This document shows positions 1 to 7,311 of a DNA stretch of 64,000 bases, piece by piece. Under the pieces are notes generated by a model. That model was not told the origin of the DNA, did no database searches, and saw only the letters and a program-made list of their open reading frames with translations. This DNA comes from Desulfobacillus sp041396245 (lineage in GTDB: Bacteria; Pseudomonadota; Gammaproteobacteria; Burkholderiales; Rhodocyclaceae). Positions within the stretch are counted from its first letter, which is position 1. Every line of letters begins with the position of its first letter. Position numbers and translations under genes: made by a program. The DNA is taken from the NCBI GenBank assembly GCA_041396245.1, contig JAWKYW010000010.1, positions 47,607 through 111,606 of the forward strand. Direction: 5' to 3'.

Positions 1-627
1 TGGTCGCCGCCGGAGGCGATCCGCCGCCTGGTGCGGGTCGAGGGACTGGAACGCGTGCGCGCCCTGGCGGGCAAGCCTGTGATCCTCTTCGTGCCGCATT
101 TCGTCGGCCTCGACATGGGCTGGACGCGGCTCACGCTGGAACTCGACATGGTGAGCATCTATGCCCAGCAGAAGAATTTCTATTTCAATGCCGCGCTCTA
201 CAAGGGCCGCCTGCGCTTCGGCCATTCCAGGCTGCTGTCGCGGCAGGAGGGCGTGCGCCAGGCCATCCGCGCCATGAAGGCCGGCCAGCCCTTCTATTAC
301 CTGCCGGACATGGACTACGGCCAGCGCGACACCATCTTCGTGCCCTTTTTCAATGTTCCGGCGGCGACGATCACCGGGCTGTCGCGCCTGGCGCGCATGA
401 CCGGGGCGGCGGTGATTCCCTGCATCACCCGCATGCTGCCCGGCGGCGCGGGCTACGTCGTCGAGCTGGGCGCGCCGTGGACGGACTTCCCCGGCGAGAG
501 CATCGAGGCCGACACCCTGCGCATGAACGGCTGGATCGAGCAGCGCATCGCCGAGATGCCGGAGCAGTACTACTGGGTGCACAAGCGCTTCAAGACGCGG
601 CCGAAGGGCGAGAAGAAGCCGTACTGA
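1..627 (+). CDS. Lipid A biosynthesis (LpxL/HtrB-like) acyltransferase, 5'-truncated
   Basis: The reading frame is open from base 1, so the gene starts upstream of the window; 208 residues are visible against roughly 290-310 for the family. The HFVGLD segment at visible residues 33-38 is the H-x4-D catalytic motif of the LpxL/LpxM acyltransferases. The C-terminal PEQYYWVHKRFKTRP block is also typical of the family. The enzyme would add a secondary acyl chain to the lipid A precursor at the inner membrane. LpxL, LpxM and LpxP cannot be told apart from this fragment, so no symbol is given. A GTG at base 31 is in frame but would remove conserved N-terminal sequence, so it is not the start. Confidence 0.88.
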   Translation, partial: WSPPEAIRRLVRVEGLERVRALAGKPVILFVPHFVGLDMGWTRLTLELDMVSIYAQQKNFYFNAALYKGRLRFGHSRLLSRQEGVRQAIRAMKAGQPFYYLPDMDYGQRDTIFVPFFNVPAATITGLSRLARMTGAAVIPCITRMLPGGAGYVVELGAPWTDFPGESIEADTLRMNGWIEQRIAEMPEQYYWVHKRFKTRPKGEKKPY

Positions 628-644
628 AAGTGTAAGATTCGACC

Positions 645-1076
645 ATGTTCCGCAATCCCGCACCTGAAGAGATCTGCGCCCTGCTGCGCGAGGTAAGGAC
701 CATCGCCGTGGTCGGCCTCTCGCCCAATCCCGATCGTCCCGCCTTCCGCATCGCCCGCGCCCTGCAAGGTTTCGGCTACCGCATCATTCCGGTGCGGCCG
801 AAGGTGGAGACGGTCCTCGGCGAGAAGGCCTACGCTTCGCTGGCCGAGGTGCCGGACAAGATCGACCTGGTCGACGTCTTCCGCGCCGCCGAGCATGTCG
901 GCCCGCTCGTGGACGCATGCCTGCGCCTCGGCCTGAAGCGCCTCTGGCTGCAGGACGGCGTGGTCAATGAAGCAGCCGCCGAAAAGGCCGTGACCGGCGG
1001 CATGACGGTGGTGATGGACCGTTGCATCTGGCGGGATTGCACCAGTCTGTGCGCCGAGGTCGCCGATGCGGGTTAG
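645..1076 (+). CDS. CoA-binding domain protein (YccU-like)
   Basis: A 143-residue protein that is a single Rossmann-like CoA-binding fold. The N-terminal AVVGLSPNPDRPAFRIA stretch (residues 22-38) is the nucleotide-binding glycine region, followed by GYRIIPVRP, as in the YccU family. These proteins bind CoA in structural studies but their cellular role is unknown. The gene follows the acyltransferase by 17 bases, and its last 11 bases overlap the dapF start in another frame, so translation is probably coupled. Function beyond CoA binding is not inferable. Confidence 0.85.
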   Translation: MFRNPAPEEICALLREVRTIAVVGLSPNPDRPAFRIARALQGFGYRIIPVRPKVETVLGEKAYASLAEVPDKIDLVDVFRAAEHVGPLVDACLRLGLKRLWLQDGVVNEAAAEKAVTGGMTVVMDRCIWRDCTSLCAEVADAG

Positions 1077-1908
1077 GTTCACCAAGATGCACGGCCTCGG
1101 CAACGACTTCGTCGTGCTCGATGCCGTCACGCAGGCGATCGACCTGACGCCGGATCAGGCACGCTTCCTCGCCGACCGCCACTTCGGCGTCGGCTGCGAC
1201 CAGGTTCTCGTCGTCGAGAAGCCGGCGCGCCCCGACGCCGACTTCCGTTACCGCATTTTCAACGCCGACGGCGGCGAGGTGGAGCAGTGCGGCAACGGCG
1301 CGCGCTGTTTCGTGCGCTTCGCGCACGAGAAGGGCCTGACGGCGAAGCGCGCCATCCGCGTCGAGACGCAGGGCGGCCTGATCGAGCCGCAACTCGAAGA
1401 CGACGGCCTCGTCACCGTGGACATGGGCGTGCCGCGCTTCGAGCCCTCGCACGTGCCTTTCGTCACGGAGAGCGATGCGCTGGTGCAGCCGCTGCACGTC
1501 GGGCAGGACACGGTGGAGATCACCGCGCTCTCGATGGGCAATCCGCACGCCGTGCAGGCGGTGGCCAGCGTCGACGCCGCCCCGGTGGCCGAGCTGGGCC
1601 CGCGCATCGAAAACCATCCGCGCTTCCCGCAGCGGGTCAATGCCGGCTTCATGCAGGTGACGGACCGCCACGCCATCCGCCTGCGCGTCTACGAGCGCGG
1701 CGCCGGCGAGACCCTGGCCTGCGGCACCGGCGCCTGCGCCGCCGTCGTGGCCGGCATTGCCCGCGGCCTGCTCGATTCGCCGGTGCGGGTGACGACGCGC
1801 GGCGGCGAATTGGCGATCGCCTGGGGCGGGCCGGGGCAGCCGGTGCGCATGACCGGCCCGGCGGTGACGGTGTTCGAGGGTGAAATCGAGCTTCAGGTCG
1901 GGCCGTAG
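1066..1908 (+). CDS. dapF: Diaminopimelate epimerase
   Basis: A 280-residue enzyme converting LL- to meso-diaminopimelate, the precursor of lysine and of the peptidoglycan cross-link. The two catalytic cysteines are visible: Cys75 in EQCGNGARC and Cys219 in LACGTGACA. The N-terminal MHGLGNDFVV is also diagnostic, and the length is normal. The ATG overlaps the end of the preceding CoA-binding gene. The next enzyme of the pathway, lysA, lies about 23 kb downstream on the other strand. The dapF-DUF484-xerC order is the same as in Escherichia coli. Confidence 0.97.
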   Translation: MRVRFTKMHGLGNDFVVLDAVTQAIDLTPDQARFLADRHFGVGCDQVLVVEKPARPDADFRYRIFNADGGEVEQCGNGARCFVRFAHEKGLTAKRAIRVETQGGLIEPQLEDDGLVTVDMGVPRFEPSHVPFVTESDALVQPLHVGQDTVEITALSMGNPHAVQAVASVDAAPVAELGPRIENHPRFPQRVNAGFMQVTDRHAIRLRVYERGAGETLACGTGACAAVVAGIARGLLDSPVRVTTRGGELAIAWGGPGQPVRMTGPAVTVFEGEIELQVGP

Positions 1909-1968
1909 GTCGGGCTTCAGCCCGACATGGGCCGCGGATCAACCACTAATGTCGGCCTGAAGGCCGAC
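1909..1968. repeat. Pair of REP-like palindromes
   Basis: Two 18-base perfect hairpins separated by 24 bases: GTCGGGCTTCAGCCCGAC at 1909-1926 and GTCGGCCTGAAGGCCGAC at 1951-1968. Each has 8-base arms around a 2-base loop (TC in one, GA in the other). The pair resembles a REP doublet (BIME). It begins one base after the dapF stop and lies in the 87-base gap before the DUF484 gene. It has no T-tract, so it is more likely a dispersed repeat or mRNA-stabilising hairpin than a terminator. Confidence 0.8.
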
Positions 1969-1995
1969 CGACAAGGACAAACGAGAGAGGGAGCA

Positions 1996-2646
1996 ATGAA
2001 AGCCGACGAAATCGCCCGCTACCTGCAGGACCATCCGAGCTTCTTCGAGGAATACGCCGAGCTGCTGGCGCAGCTCTGCATCCCGCACCCGCACGGCGGC
2101 CGCACCATCTCCATCACCGAGCGGCAGATCCTGACCTTGCGCGAAAAGGCCAAGCTGCTGGAAGCCAAGCTGGGCGAGCTGATCCGCTTCGGCGAGGAAA
2201 ACGACGCCATCGGCGAGAAGGTGCACCGCCTGGCCACGGCACTGGCCGGCGCACGGGATTTCGCCGCCGTGCGGCGCGCGCTGATGACGCATCTCGGCGA
2301 GGATTTTGCCGTACCGCATGTCGCCTTCCGGCTGTGGGGCCTGCCGGCGCAAGACGACGCGGCGGAATTCGCCGGAGTGAACGAGCAGACGCGCATTTTC
2401 GCCGCCGGCCTGGCGCATCCCTTCTGCGGCGCCAACGCCGGCTTCGAAGCCGCTGCCTGGTTCGGCGAGGCCGGCGAGCACGTCCGCTCGGTGGCGCTGG
2501 TGGCGCTGCGGCGCGAGGCCGAGACGGTCGGCCTGCTGGCCCTCGGCTCCGAGGACGTGCAACGCTTCTACCCCGAGATGGGCACGCTCTATCTCGGACA
2601 CATCGGCGAGCTGGCGAGCGCGGCCCTGCTGAGAACCCTGGAGTAG
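1996..2646 (+). CDS. DUF484 family protein (YigA-like)
   Basis: A 216-residue protein with the DUF484 pattern: an N-terminal helix starting KADEIARYLQDHPSFFEEY, a coiled-coil segment around residues 40-70 and a GAF-like C-terminal half. The ATG at 1996 was chosen because it follows a GAGAGAGGGAG purine-rich ribosome site. A start at 1927 would translate the REP hairpin. The gene is conserved between dapF and xerC in many proteobacteria but has no established function. The xerC start follows after two bases, so the two are probably co-translated. Confidence 0.85.
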   Translation: MKADEIARYLQDHPSFFEEYAELLAQLCIPHPHGGRTISITERQILTLREKAKLLEAKLGELIRFGEENDAIGEKVHRLATALAGARDFAAVRRALMTHLGEDFAVPHVAFRLWGLPAQDDAAEFAGVNEQTRIFAAGLAHPFCGANAGFEAAAWFGEAGEHVRSVALVALRREAETVGLLALGSEDVQRFYPEMGTLYLGHIGELASAALLRTLE

Positions 2647-2648
2647 CC

Positions 2649-3554
2649 GTGGCGGAACTGGCGGGCGAAGCAGCAAGAGCCGCGGCCGCGGCCTGGCTCG
2701 ACGAGCTGGCCCACCAGCGCCGCGTCAGCCCGCTCACCCTGGAGAGCTACGGCCACGATCTGGCCGCATTGCTGGACCTGGCCGGTGCCGCGCCGCTCGA
2801 CGGGCTGAAGCATCACGACATCCGCCGCTTCGTCGCCCAGCTGCATGCGAGCGGCCTGTCGGGGCGTTCGCTCGCGCGCGTGCTGTCGGCCTGGCGCGGC
2901 TTCTTCAACTGGCTGGCGAAGTACCGCGGCCTTGAACGGAATCCCTGCCTTGCCGTGCGTGCCCCGAAAGCGAAAAAAGCCCTGCCCGCGGTGCTCTCGC
3001 CGGACCAGGCGAACGCGCTGCTGGAGCGGGAGGCCGATGGCCTGCTGGAACTGCGCGACAAGGCCCTGTTCGAGCTGGGCTACTCCTCCGGCCTGCGCCT
3101 GGCCGAACTGGCGAGCCTCGACTGCAGCATGGCGCAGGACCTGGCGGCGGGCGAAGTCACCGTCACCGGCAAGCGCGCCAAGACGCGTACCGTGCCGATC
3201 GGCCGCAAGGCGCGCGCGGCGCTGGCGGCCTGGCTGGCGCGCCGCGCGGAGATGGCCGCCGCCGACTGCCCGGCGCTGTTCGTCAGCCGCCGCGGCACGC
3301 GCCTGTCGATGCGCATGATCCAGCTCAGGCTGGATCGCTGGGCGAAGAAAGCCGGCCTCGGCGCCCACGTCCACCCGCACATGCTGCGCCATTCCTTCGC
3401 CTCGCACGTGCTGCAGTCCTCCGGCGACCTGCGCGCCGTGCAGGAGATGCTGGGGCATTCGAGCATAGGCACGACGCAGGTGTATACGCATCTCGACTTC
3501 ATGCACCTCGCCAGGGTGTACGACGCCGCCCACCCGAGAGCCAGGAAGAAATGA
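2649..3554 (+). CDS. xerC: Tyrosine recombinase XerC
   Basis: A 301-residue site-specific recombinase that, with XerD, resolves chromosome dimers at dif near the division septum. All catalytic residues are visible: Arg150 in SSGLRLAEL, His244 and Arg247 in HPHMLRHSF, His270 in LGHSSIG, and the nucleophile Tyr279 in QVYTHLD. A lysine in the TGKRAKTRTVPIG hairpin completes the set. Spacing matches E. coli XerC closely. The N-terminal SAM-like DNA-binding domain spans about residues 10-95. The GTG start at 2649 lies two bases after the DUF484 stop. Confidence 0.96.
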   Translation: MAELAGEAARAAAAAWLDELAHQRRVSPLTLESYGHDLAALLDLAGAAPLDGLKHHDIRRFVAQLHASGLSGRSLARVLSAWRGFFNWLAKYRGLERNPCLAVRAPKAKKALPAVLSPDQANALLEREADGLLELRDKALFELGYSSGLRLAELASLDCSMAQDLAAGEVTVTGKRAKTRTVPIGRKARAALAAWLARRAEMAAADCPALFVSRRGTRLSMRMIQLRLDRWAKKAGLGAHVHPHMLRHSFASHVLQSSGDLRAVQEMLGHSSIGTTQVYTHLDFMHLARVYDAAHPRARKK

Positions 3555-3572
3555 AGCAGGGAAAAGCAGATC

Positions 3573-3648
3573 ACCACGGCGTACACGGCGACACGGCGCA
3601 AAGTCCAGGTGATTTTGTGATTCGCCGTGCCGCCGTGCCCGCCGTGGT
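3573..3648. repeat. Long inverted repeat of ACACGGCG words (family A, copy 1)
   Basis: A 26-base left arm (3573-3598) and a 26-base right arm (3623-3648) pair at 23 of 26 positions around a 24-base loop. The arms are built from near-tandem CACGGCG words. The same family recurs at 47741-47808 with perfect arms. It fills the gap between xerC and the DUF364 gene. There is no T-tract, so it is a dispersed palindromic element rather than a classical terminator. Confidence 0.85.
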
Positions 3649-3666
3649 TTGCATGGGGGATTCGCG

Positions 3667-4503
3667 ATGAGCCCGCCGACGGTTCGACGCTGGCTCGTTG
3701 AGGCCGCGCAGCGCATCGACGCGGCGCTCGGCCCGGCGCGCGTGGCGCGCATCGTGCTGCCGCCGCTCGTCGACAAGCCGGGCAGGGAGGGCGAATTCTG
3801 CGCCGTCCAGCTCGACGACGGCAGCGTCGGCCTGGCCTTCACCCTGCTCGACGGCACGCTCGCCGCGTTGCATGCGCGCGGGGAGCAGAGCGGCCGGGCG
3901 GCGCTGGCGCTGGCGCACGGTTTTGTCGAGGGCGACGGCGCCGCGCGTGCCCTCGGCCTCGCCGCGATCAACGCCCTGACGCGCCGCCTGTACGACCATG
4001 CCGGCTTCGTCCCCGACGACTCCGTTGATTCCTTCGGTTCGCTCGGGCTGAAGGCCGGCGACCGCCTCGGCATGGTCGGCCATTTCACGCCGCTGATCGA
4101 GCAGGCGCGGACGCTGGGCATTCCGGTCACGGTGCTCGAGCTCAAGCCCGAACTGGTGCGCGAGGCGCCGGGGCTCGTCGTCACGCTCGACCCGGCGCGG
4201 CTGGCCGGCTGCAACAAGATCGTGTCGACCAGCACGCTCCTGCTCAACGACACCTTCGAAGCGGTCGCCAAGCTCTGGAAGGGCAAGGAGGCCGTCGCCA
4301 TCGTCGGCCCCTCGGCCGGCTGCCCGCCCGACCCGCTCTTCGCCGCAGGCGTCACGGCGGTGGGCGCCGCCTGGATCGCTGACGCCGAGGCCTTTCTTGC
4401 CCGCGTCGCCGCCGGCGAGAAGTGGGGCGGGACATCGCGCAAGGTGACGCTGATGTCGCAGCGCTATCCGGGTTTCGATGCGTTGCTTGCGGGCGCACGG
4501 TGA
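3667..4503 (+). CDS. DUF364 domain protein (putative heavy-metal chelation domain)
   Basis: A 278-residue protein. The C-terminal half has the DUF364 pattern: GMVGHFTPLIEQ (about residues 137-148), CNKIVSTSTLLLNDT, then AIVGPSAGCPPDPLF with a conserved GPS and a cysteine. The N-terminal part resembles the companion DUF4213 fold. Members are proposed to bind metal and are often near metal transport genes, which fits the zinc-type locus that follows, but no activity is established. The ATG at 3667 was chosen over a TTG at 3649 because GGGGGA sits 6 bases upstream and the TTG lies at the edge of the repeat. Confidence 0.75.
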   Translation: MSPPTVRRWLVEAAQRIDAALGPARVARIVLPPLVDKPGREGEFCAVQLDDGSVGLAFTLLDGTLAALHARGEQSGRAALALAHGFVEGDGAARALGLAAINALTRRLYDHAGFVPDDSVDSFGSLGLKAGDRLGMVGHFTPLIEQARTLGIPVTVLELKPELVREAPGLVVTLDPARLAGCNKIVSTSTLLLNDTFEAVAKLWKGKEAVAIVGPSAGCPPDPLFAAGVTAVGAAWIADAEAFLARVAAGEKWGGTSRKVTLMSQRYPGFDALLAGAR

Positions 4504-4548
4504 AATCCAGGGCAGCCGAACCCGGCCTGTCCTGGCTTGGCCGGGCCG

Positions 4549-4554
4549 TATAAT
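4549..4554 (+). promoter_or_regulatory. Candidate -10 box (TATAAT) almost abutting the next start codon
   Basis: A perfect TATAAT ends 9 bases before the ATG at 4564. Transcription would begin near 4560-4562, leaving a leader of only a few bases. The -35 region is poor (CCTGTC at 17-base spacing), so an activator or another sigma factor may be needed. The leaderless reading is inference. Confidence 0.45.
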
Positions 4555-4563
4555 GCGCGTCCG

Positions 4564-4896
4564 ATGACTTTTAACCGCAAGCTGATCGCCGTCCTCGCCC
4601 TGCTGTGCCTGATCGGGGCGCAGCAGGCGGCCTTCGCCCACTGGGCCGCGCACCTTGGCGCGCCGGCGGCGGTCGGGATGGAGGCGCCGGACGGCGAGCA
4701 TGCCGCCGCGGAGGTGCTCGACCAGGCCTGCACCAGTTGTGCAGCCTTCGCCGCACTCGGTGCGGCCCTGCCGGGCGGCACGTCCGTTACTTCGGCCGCA
4801 ACCGCAATCGCCGCATCCGCCCTGCCGCCGCCGCAGGAAAAGTCAGTCCCCGCAATACGGCGCCGCCAGGCCCGCGCCCCGCCCGCATTCCTCTGA
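4564..4896 (+). CDS. Small exported DUF2946-like protein
   Basis: A 110-residue protein with a clear signal peptide (FNRKLIAVLALLCLIGAQQA, cleavage near AFA-HW). The mature part is short, with a CTSC pair at about residues 58-61 and a basic, Pro-rich C-terminus ending RARAPPAFL. Length, signal peptide, the Cys-x2-Cys and this ending resemble DUF2946 proteins, which are often encoded beside outer-membrane metal or TonB-type receptors. It opens the zinc-type uptake locus and would act in the periplasm or inner membrane. The role is unknown; the family assignment is by eye. Confidence 0.6.
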   Translation: MTFNRKLIAVLALLCLIGAQQAAFAHWAAHLGAPAAVGMEAPDGEHAAAEVLDQACTSCAAFAALGAALPGGTSVTSAATAIAASALPPPQEKSVPAIRRRQARAPPAFL

Positions 4897-4964
4897 AGCC
4901 CTGAAATCGATCGAACCGCCGCGCCGGGCGCGGCGGCCGTTTCATTTGCTTTGGAGACAACACC

Positions 4965-6359
4965 ATGCAACGCATTGCATTGCTTGCCGTCGCCTCGGCG
5001 CTGGCCTGGCCTGCCGCCGCCGGCGACGAAGACCTGAAAGCCCTGCGCGAGGAAGTCGCGCAGATGAAGAAAACCTACGAATCGCGCATCGCGTCGCTCG
5101 AGCAGCGGCTCGCCGCCGCCGAGTCGGCGCCCGCCAAAAGTCAGTCGCCGCAGGACGGCGCCTCGCGCGGCGCCGCTGCGGCCGGCGGCTTCAATCCCGA
5201 GGTCTCGCTCATCCTGCAGGGTCAGTATCGCCGCATGAAGGAAGTGCCCGAGCGCAGCATCACCGGCACCTGGCCGGCCGGCGGCCATGCCCACGGCAGC
5301 GAGGGCAACGAGGAACGCGGCTTCACGCTGGACAATTCCGAGCTGATCGTCTCGGCCAACATCAACCCCTCCTTCCGCGGCCTGCTGAACGTCGCGCTGA
5401 AGGACGGCGAGGCCGAGGTCGAGGAGGCGTACTTCCAGACCCTGGGCCTGGGCCGCGGCTTCACCCTGAAGGGCGGCCGCTTCCTTTCCGGCATCGGCTA
5501 CCTCAACGAGCAGCATCCGCATGCCTGGGATTTCGCCGACGCGCCGCTGATGTCGAAAGCCCTCTTCGGCGAGCACTACGGCCAGGACGGCCTGCAACTG
5601 AAGTGGGTGGCGCCGACCGACCTGTTCATGGAGTTCGGTGCGGAGATCGGTCGCGGCGCCAATTTCCCCGGGACCGACCGCAACGGGAATTCCGCCGGCG
5701 CCAGTGCGCTCTTCGCGCATGCCGGCGGCGACGTCGGCCGCTCGCATGCCTGGCGCGCCGGCCTCTCCTGGCTGACGACGCGGGCGAAGGATCGCGAAGC
5801 GCACTTCGAGGACACCGACGCGGCCGGCCCGAACGAGGTCGAAGGCCTGTTTACCGGCAGGAGCCGTACCGTGGTGGCTGACTTTGTCTGGAAGTGGGCC
5901 CCGGACGGCAACGCGAAGCAGCGCAACTTCAAGCTGCAGGCCGAGTTGTTCCGGCGCAACGAGCATGGCGCGCTGGGATGCGCGTCGGATGTGGCGACGT
6001 CGCCCTGCGCGGGCAGGCTCGGCCTGGGCCGGCTGCGCAGCGCGCAGAGCGGCGGCTACGCCCAGGCGGTGTGGCAGTTCATGCCGCAATGGCGCGCCGG
6101 CTACCGCTACGACTGGCTGAACGCCGGCAGCAAGCGTTACGACCCGGCCACCGTGTTCGCCGCGCTCGACCCGGCCAATGCCTACTTCGCCCGCTACCGT
6201 CCGCAACGCCACAGCCTGATGGTCGACTGGTCGCAGGACGAATTCTCGCGCCTGCGCCTGCAGTTCGCCCGCGACCGTTCGATGCAGGGCGTCAGCGACA
6301 ACCAGTTGACGCTGCAGTACATCATGAGCCTGGGCGCCCACGGCGCCCACAGGTTTTGA
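4965..6359 (+). CDS. Outer-membrane beta-barrel protein of the zinc-type uptake locus
   Basis: A 464-residue protein with a signal peptide ending near residue 19 (WPAAAG-DED), a coiled coil at about residues 22-52 (LKALREEVAQMKKTYESRI) and a long series of alternating amphipathic strands ending in aromatic HRF, typical of an outer-membrane barrel. No TonB-receptor plug is visible, so it looks like a porin or carrier channel. A His-rich loop (GGHAHGSEGNEE, about residues 106-117) could capture metal. GAGACA upstream of the ATG is an acceptable ribosome site. The substrate is inferred from the downstream metal ABC genes. Confidence 0.7.
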   Translation: MQRIALLAVASALAWPAAAGDEDLKALREEVAQMKKTYESRIASLEQRLAAAESAPAKSQSPQDGASRGAAAAGGFNPEVSLILQGQYRRMKEVPERSITGTWPAGGHAHGSEGNEERGFTLDNSELIVSANINPSFRGLLNVALKDGEAEVEEAYFQTLGLGRGFTLKGGRFLSGIGYLNEQHPHAWDFADAPLMSKALFGEHYGQDGLQLKWVAPTDLFMEFGAEIGRGANFPGTDRNGNSAGASALFAHAGGDVGRSHAWRAGLSWLTTRAKDREAHFEDTDAAGPNEVEGLFTGRSRTVVADFVWKWAPDGNAKQRNFKLQAELFRRNEHGALGCASDVATSPCAGRLGLGRLRSAQSGGYAQAVWQFMPQWRAGYRYDWLNAGSKRYDPATVFAALDPANAYFARYRPQRHSLMVDWSQDEFSRLRLQFARDRSMQGVSDNQLTLQYIMSLGAHGAHRF

Positions 6360-6369
6360 GGAGGCGCGC

Positions 6370-7311
6370 ATGAAACGGCTATTGTCATTGTTCCTGCTGC
6401 TGGCCGCATGGCCCGCGCAGGCCGAGCTGCGCATCTTCGCCTGCGAGCCCGAGTGGGCGGCGCTGGCGCAGGAACTGGGCGGCGACCGCGTGCGTGTTTA
6501 CGCCGCCACCCACGCCCTGCAGGATCCGCACCGCATCGAGGCGCGGCCCTCGCTCATCGCCCGCGCGCGCAACGCCCGGCTGGTGGTGTGCACCGGCGCC
6601 GAACTGGAAGCGGGCTGGCTGCCGCAGGTGCTGCGCGAATCGGGCAACGCCGCCGTGCAGCCGGGCCGGTCCGGCTACTTCGAGGCGGCGCAGTTCGTGG
6701 CGCGGCTGGACATCCCGTCCAGGCTGGACCGCAGCGAAGGCGACGTGCATGCCGCGGGCAATCCGCACATCCAGCTCGATCCGCGCAACCTGCTCGCCGT
6801 GGCGGCGCCGCTGGCGAAGCGTCTTGGCGAACTGGATGCGGCGAACGCCGGCCATTACGCCGAGCGGCACCAGGCTTTCGCCGAGGAGATGCGCGCGGCG
6901 ATTGCGCGCTGGGAAAAGGAGGCCGCCCCGCTGCGCGGCCTGCGCGTGATCGCCCAGCACAAAAGCTTCAGCTATCTCTTCAACTGGCTGGGCCTCGTCG
7001 AAGCCGGCACGCTGGAGCCGAAGCCCGGCATCGAGCCGGGCAGCGCCCACCTGGCGCAGCTGCTTGCGCAGGCGCAGGCGCGCCCAGAGGGCGGGGCAAG
7101 CTCCGCCCGAGGAAGTACGCCTGGGGTGCAGCCGGCGCGGCTGATCCTGCGCACGCCTTTCGACTCGCCGCGGCCGGGCGAGTGGCTGGCCGAGCGTTCG
7201 GGCCTGCCCCTCGTCACGCTGCCCTTCACCGTCGGCGGCAGCGAACGGGCGCAGGATTTGTTCGGGCTCTTCGACGACACGCTGGCGAAGCTGAAGGAGC
7301 GGACGCCATGA
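6370..7311 (+). CDS. Metal ABC transporter substrate-binding protein (ZnuA/TroA family)
   Basis: A 313-residue periplasmic protein with a signal peptide (cleavage near AQA-EL, residue 18). Three metal-ligand histidines fit cluster A-I binding proteins: His54 in LQDPHRIEARP, His133 in GNPHIQLDP and His197 in AQHKSFSYL. It would carry zinc or manganese to the permease encoded next, with which it shares an ATGA overlap. It lacks the long His/Asp-rich loop of many ZnuA proteins. Residues 238-254 look like an insertion encoded by a dispersed repeat (see the repeat entry). Zinc versus manganese specificity is not resolved. Confidence 0.85.
   Translation: MKRLLSLFLLLAAWPAQAELRIFACEPEWAALAQELGGDRVRVYAATHALQDPHRIEARPSLIARARNARLVVCTGAELEAGWLPQVLRESGNAAVQPGRSGYFEAAQFVARLDIPSRLDRSEGDVHAAGNPHIQLDPRNLLAVAAPLAKRLGELDAANAGHYAERHQAFAEEMRAAIARWEKEAAPLRGLRVIAQHKSFSYLFNWLGLVEAGTLEPKPGIEPGSAHLAQLLAQAQARPEGGASSARGSTPGVQPARLILRTPFDSPRPGEWLAERSGLPLVTLPFTVGGSERAQDLFGLFDDTLAKLKERTP
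7081..7131 (+). repeat. Dispersed repeat apparently inserted in frame in the binding-protein gene
   Basis: This 51-base (17-codon) stretch contains a hairpin-forming GGGCGGGGCAAGCTCCGCCC (7090-7109) followed by AGGAAGTACGCCTGGGGTGC (7110-7129). The latter matches AGGAAGTACCCTTGGGGTGC at 12386-12405 in 18 of 20 bases, and both copies are followed shortly by GCCGGC. The encoded residues (RPEGGASSARGSTPGVQ) have no counterpart in what I know of the family, and removing them leaves a normal LLAQAQA-PARLILR join. Confidence 0.65.

Noticed and set aside
3573..3648. A CRISPR-like array from the short tandem words
   Set aside because: Words are 7-9 bases, arranged as an inverted pair without unique spacers.
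2589..4442. A 617-codon minus-strand frame across xerC and DUF364
   Set aside because: It covers two well-supported plus-strand genes and crosses an inverted repeat; no recognisable domain.
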